The translations under genes and the position numbers were made by a program. The notes under the pieces were generated by a model that was given only the letters and a program-made list of their open reading frames with translations, made no database searches and was not told the origin of the DNA. Source: Chloranthus sessilifolius (lineage: Eukaryota; Streptophyta; Magnoliopsida; Chloranthales; Chloranthaceae). From it: a stretch of 64,000 nt of DNA. Location: NCBI GenBank assembly GCA_021018995.1, contig CM037584.1:46203811-46267810 (forward strand), read 5' to 3'. Shown piece after piece: positions 37,572 through 43,500 of the stretch (the first letter of the stretch is position 1; every line of letters begins with the position of its first letter).

Positions 37572-40500
37572 CTTTCTTTCTTTCTTTGCTTTGTTTGATC
37601 CCATAAACTTTAAATCTAGCCGTTACCTTTTTCAAAATCCCCAAAACCATAAACCCCAGCACCCATCAAAGCCATTGATTCGAACCTACCTCATACATCC
37701 TAAAACCCAGCCATCCAACTAGAAATACCCCGAAATTCAAAACCCACAGATCCATCAGAACCATTAAATCGATCTAATTCGAACCCTAGATCTCATACGA
37801 GGCATTAACCCACCCGAATCAGAACTGCTTCGAGGACTCGTGATTCCATCATTGAATCTCGAGCAGCACCCTAATCTGGAATAGCTAGAGTTCTACCTCT
37901 AGGATCGATCTGCACCGCATGTCTAACGGATCTAGGTCACGGACTGGACCCTACCCAAATCTACACGATCTTCTATGAGGAGAACCATGAACCTTAAGGT
38001 ATTGCGATTAGGTATTAATTTTTGCCTAATTAATTTAGTTGAGGGTTCTGTCCCGCGTCAGTTTTGGTATCAAGACCCTACTCTGCATAGATAACTAAAC
38101 AATGTCCCAGAAACAAGATAAAACTTGTTCTTATCCTCAGTCCTCCCCACGTAAAGTCCATCTAAATCTTTTCCACCAATTATACTTTCCGGGCATCTAA
38201 ATAGTAACATCTAGTATGCAGGAGTAGAGTAGCCTTTATAAGTGTCATCCTCCCCTACTAACAGAAAAGTCAAGTGCACTTCCATGAAGCCAATATTTAT
38301 TCAAATCTTGCAATATCTTGATCTCACAGGCCCTTTGGATGTTTGCCAATGCATAATGGGAGCCCTAAGTAAGTCAATGGAAACATCCCCATTTAGTCCC
38401 CAACAAGCAATTGCCCATAGGCCATCATCCTCCATTTTAATTCCCCTAATTGAATTCTTAGCATCATTTACTCTGACTCGAGACAGCCTCATAACACCTA
38501 TGGAACCTTTTTATATTTACCAATTCCTCTTATGTAACCCAACATGTAAGTAACATGTTATCTGCATATTGAAGGTGAATAAAATCCACTCCTCTACTAC
38601 CAGCCCAAAGACATTGCACAGTTAATTATTCTGCTCAATGCTTCTTCTACGAAGAGAGATAATGGATCCCCCTGGCGCAGGCCTTTTGAATTCTTAAAGA
38701 AGCCCATAGCTTTACCATTTATTATAACTGAACTAAGGTGAGGTATAGCAACCTCTCAACCGTCCTTGCTACCTCTCCAAAGCCCAATCTAGTGATCACG
38801 TGAGACAAGAAACCCTAACCCACCATATAGTAAGCTTTCTCCTTGTCTACCTTACAAAAAATACCAGGGAGGTCCATCTTATGTCAAGAATCAATACACT
38901 TGTGTGCAATTACCACTCCATGAGGGATCTGTCGACCCTCCACAAAAGCCCCTTGTAGGGGAGAGCTAATTTGTTCCATGGCTGGGGGATTTTCGAGAGT
39001 ATATCTTCTAGCTGTCTGTGATGCCCTGTTGTCCCAGCGAGCATGCTGGCATCTCGGAAATAGCAATGTAGCTGTTTAAGATATTTCCACTGGAACTCGT
39101 GGCGATTTGGCTTATATCCACAGTTGAAACAGGTGGAGATTCCTCCATTCAATCTTCTACTATCTCTACCTCCATTTGCAGCCAGCAGGTGGTGCCTGAG
39201 TTATGAACTCCATGTTACTTGGGAAACCATTTTCTTCCCTTGTCACTTTTACCAATATTATCATGGGTGTTTTAGACCATTGAGATCACATCATTGAAAC
39301 TCTAATATGGTTTGCCTGACATCTTCCACTTCAAGTCCATGATGGCCCAAAGAGATGGCTCCGCCAACCGTAACTCCATAGCCCCCAGGAATCAATCCCC
39401 ATGTCTTAACCCAATTTGAAGTCTGACATAGTCTTAATATTCTGTCTCCAAACATCGACATTGAACCTCCAAAAGTTTGCCAAATCAGTTACTAATCGCC
39501 TGATGCGGCATCTTATGGCACCAAATGTGGACAGTTAGTCCAAAAATACAGATGCAGACATCAAACTAACCACCTGGAAGTCAGTGGCCTGGATTCCAAG
39601 GGGTCAATTTTAGGATTCTAGAGTCCAGTAGCCTCCAAATCTACTTTAATACTCGTTGAGCAAATAAATCTAGCGGGAAGATAAACAGGAAACAGGAGGG
39701 TCCAATCCTTTCAACCCTCAGATGTTCCCAAGTCTGACATCATTTGCAGCATTCCAAGCCAAACGGTAGTTCAGAAATGACACTCCTCCTATTTAGTCCA
39801 TTTGATGGAGATAGCAAGGGGCTGTGGGGGACTCTTTTTCAGAATTTTGCTGAACCTGACCATTGGCCACCTCAGTGTGTATTTATCCTTGAAAAACGAT
39901 TCCATATTCTGTTTGTTTTGCCAGTTATCATTTAGCAAAAGTAGAAGTCTATATAAGTATTCTATTATTCTGCCATACCAGTGGACAACGCTCATTCTGG
40001 CTGGCCTACAATCTGGTTCATCCGATTACTACAGGGTTAAGCGCAATGCAGAATATGAACCGTGAAAGAAAATACCCACTGCTTTCATCGTCTTTTTCCC
40101 ACTTTGAGCTTCAATTGCGAGGGGATGGGACTGGCTTTTGATTCCTCTCAACTTTTTCTCTTTGCTCAATTATCATCATTACGAAAAAGTAATTGAGCAG
40201 TGTATCATTCCATCAGGACCATCACAATAAGACTATCTAATAAGTTTATATCTAAGTGGTCTACTATTCATCAGAATAAAAATGTTTTCGAATTTTATAT
40301 CCAAGTACTCTACTCTTCTTCTTTACAATAAAAATGTTTTCGAATTTTATATCTAAGTACTCTACTCTTCTTTTCAACATGGAATCCATGACCATTCATT
40401 TGAGGTATGTTCAAGATTGGGGAAAGATTGTTATCAAATATGAAGTACTAATGTTAGGTATTTTATCGATGATTTATTGAAAAGATTATTTTTTTAATGA

Positions 40501-43500
40501 ATAAAATAATATTAAATATATATTTTGTTTTGAACGACATTTGTATTTGTGAGAGATAGTTTCTCAATATTTGATGATAACTATAGCCCCAATGTCATTT
40601 GTAAGACTATAAGATTGAATTTATTTTACCCATAAGTCTACATGGAGCATTGAACATGAAAGGATAACATTAATAGTTGTGTCTATGGATAGGACCCTAC
40701 AAGTTAAATATTCTATTTTGGGGATTCACTATCATATGGTTATCTCGCAACCCTGATAGTCCTAACGTATGCACCAAGAATAAGAGTACTGTTTTATAAG
40801 CAAACGGTAAAAATTGTGTGCACAAGCTATACAATTTAAGATGATTCGATGGATTCTGCTCATGGGAAATCTGAACCCGTAGTTCGGATCTATTTGTTTG
40901 ATGGGAACAATTTTAAGCGCTGGCAACAAAAGATGTACTTTTTGTTGACCACGTTAAATATTGCATATGTTCTCACGAACAAACCGAACAATGACGAGGA
41001 AGAACCTGCGAGATCTGCCACTAAGACCAAATGGGAGAAGTATGATTTTTTATGTAAAGGATATATACTGAATGGTCTAAACAATCAGTTATATGACCTT
41101 TACTTTGAGGAACCGAATTCAAAAACTCTATGGACGGCCCTAGAAAACAAATATCGAACTGAAGAAGCCGGGACCAAAAAATATGCAGTAAGTAGGCTTT
41201 TTGGATTCAAGATGGAGGATGACAAATCCGTGGTCTCACAAGCTCATGAACTCCAATTAGTGTTGCACGAGATTATATCTGACGGTATGACCATGTGTGA
41301 ACAGTTCCAAGTGGCCGCAGTTTTAGAAAAGTTGCTGCCATCATGGAAAGATTTCTGGAATTCACTCTGACACACAACTAAGAGTTCTCTATGGAACTTC
41401 TAATTGTGCGTCTTCGAATTGAAGAAGAAGCTAGGTTTCAAGATAAGAAAGAGGCAAGATTGGACCCAGGGGCGCGTGTGTGTGTTATATAATGGCCTGA
41501 CCCGGTCGGCTCGGCGCGGCGCGTGCGCGTGTGATATTGTGCATAGTCTTGCTCAAGGTGCATAGGGGGGTCAACCACAAAATTGAATGCCCCTTGAAAG
41601 GCCTCAAGCCTCTGTGCAAACTTTTGCACTTAAGAGCCAAAACCCAAAAAGCTTTTACAGACTATCCCACTTTGAAACACCAAAAAATCCAACAATCCCC
41701 CACTTGTTTCAAATCACAAATTATAAAATAAATAAGTTAATAGAATAGGCAAAGCTGGATTCATATGCATAAGCAAAGGCGTACCTAGACTTTGCCTAGT
41801 GTTGAGCATACATCTTATCAGAAGCTTAGTGACCGTAGTCTTACAAAACTAAGTTCTTTGTTAATAAGACATTTACACAACGCACATAGTTATCCACAAT
41901 GTCTACAGGTGTATCAAGCCAGCACATTTCGGCCTTGTGCTTTATCCCAGTTTCATGAGCCCTCTAGAGAATCAACTGTATTCTCATAGGAGGTGGTCCC
42001 ACCTCCATAATCATATAGGTGAGCCTATCAAGAGTGCCATTGTGACTATACACCTCACTCATAAGAGCTATAGAACTCATTAAGAGGAAACCCTCAGCCT
42101 CTATCATCACATAATCCATGCACTATCCACACCATAGGAAGGGATTCGAAGAATTATATTCTCCTAAATATCTGTAGTGCATCTCATCAAATCACTTAGT
42201 AACTTGTTTATCCCATTGAACCTGATTCTTGGGATATCCAGTCCTCAGGTTGAGTTCCCATTCCTAGTGATTTATTTTTCCCCTTCGATGTGCTCCAAAT
42301 TTTTTCCCTTTCAAGGCCCTTTGTAAAAGGGTCGGCCAAATTATCTGGAAATCTAATCTCATTAATTGAAATTACTCAATGCATGAGTAATTCTCTTATA
42401 TTTCAATGTTTTCGACGAATTTGTTAGGACTTACCATTATACTGGTTACTATTGGCTCTTCCAATAGCGGCATTGCTATCACAATTTAATACAACAACAG
42501 GAACATGTTTAGACCATAAAAGAATATCAAAGAAAATATTTTTAACCACTCAGACTTTTCTCATGCTAAGGCTAAAGCAATAAGTTCAGATTCCATAGTG
42601 GAATTCAATATTATTGTTTATTTTTTCAATTTCCATGATATGGCTCCACCAGCCATGGTGAAAATGTAGCCACTTGTGGCTTTGCATTCATCAAAAGCAG
42701 AGTTCCAATCAACATCAGTATACCCTTCTAGCATAGCAGGGTATCTTCCATAATGCGGATCATTGTTAATAGTTCCTTTAAAATATCTTAGAACTCTTCT
42801 AATTTCTTGTCAATGTTCTACATTAGGATTATGAGTATATCTACACAGTTTTGCTAATGCAAATGCAAAAATATAAGGACGAGTGTAGTCCATTGCATAC
42901 ATCAAACTACCAATTACACTAGCATACTCAATTTGATTTACACTATCTTCCATATTAGGATTTAAATGAATACTTGGATCAAAAGGTGTACACACAGGTT
43001 TACAATCAAAGTGATTATATCTTCGCAATAGTTTTTCCATATAATGAGATTGAGTGAGAGTGATCCCATAAGCTCTCTTAATTATTTTAATTCCAAGTAT
43101 TACATTAGCTTCCCCTAAGTTTTTTATATCAAAATGAGACAATAGGAACAGTTTGGTAGAATTTACAATTTCTAAATTTGTCCCAAAGATGAGTAAGTCA
43201 TCCACATGCAAGCAAATAATCACACTAGATGCATTTTTAAATTTAGAATATATGCATTTGTCACCTTCATTTACATCATACCCGTTAGAAATTAGTAAGT
43301 TATCAAATTTCTCATTCCATTGTTTAGGTGCTTGCTTTAGTCCATATAGGGACTTGACAAGCTTACAAACTTTATGAGCATTTCTCAAAACTATGTACCC
43401 TTAAGCCTGATCCATATAGATTTCCTCTTCTAGATCGCCATGAAGAAATGCAGTTCTAACATCCATTTGATGAACTACCAAGTCATGAATGGAAGCAATT

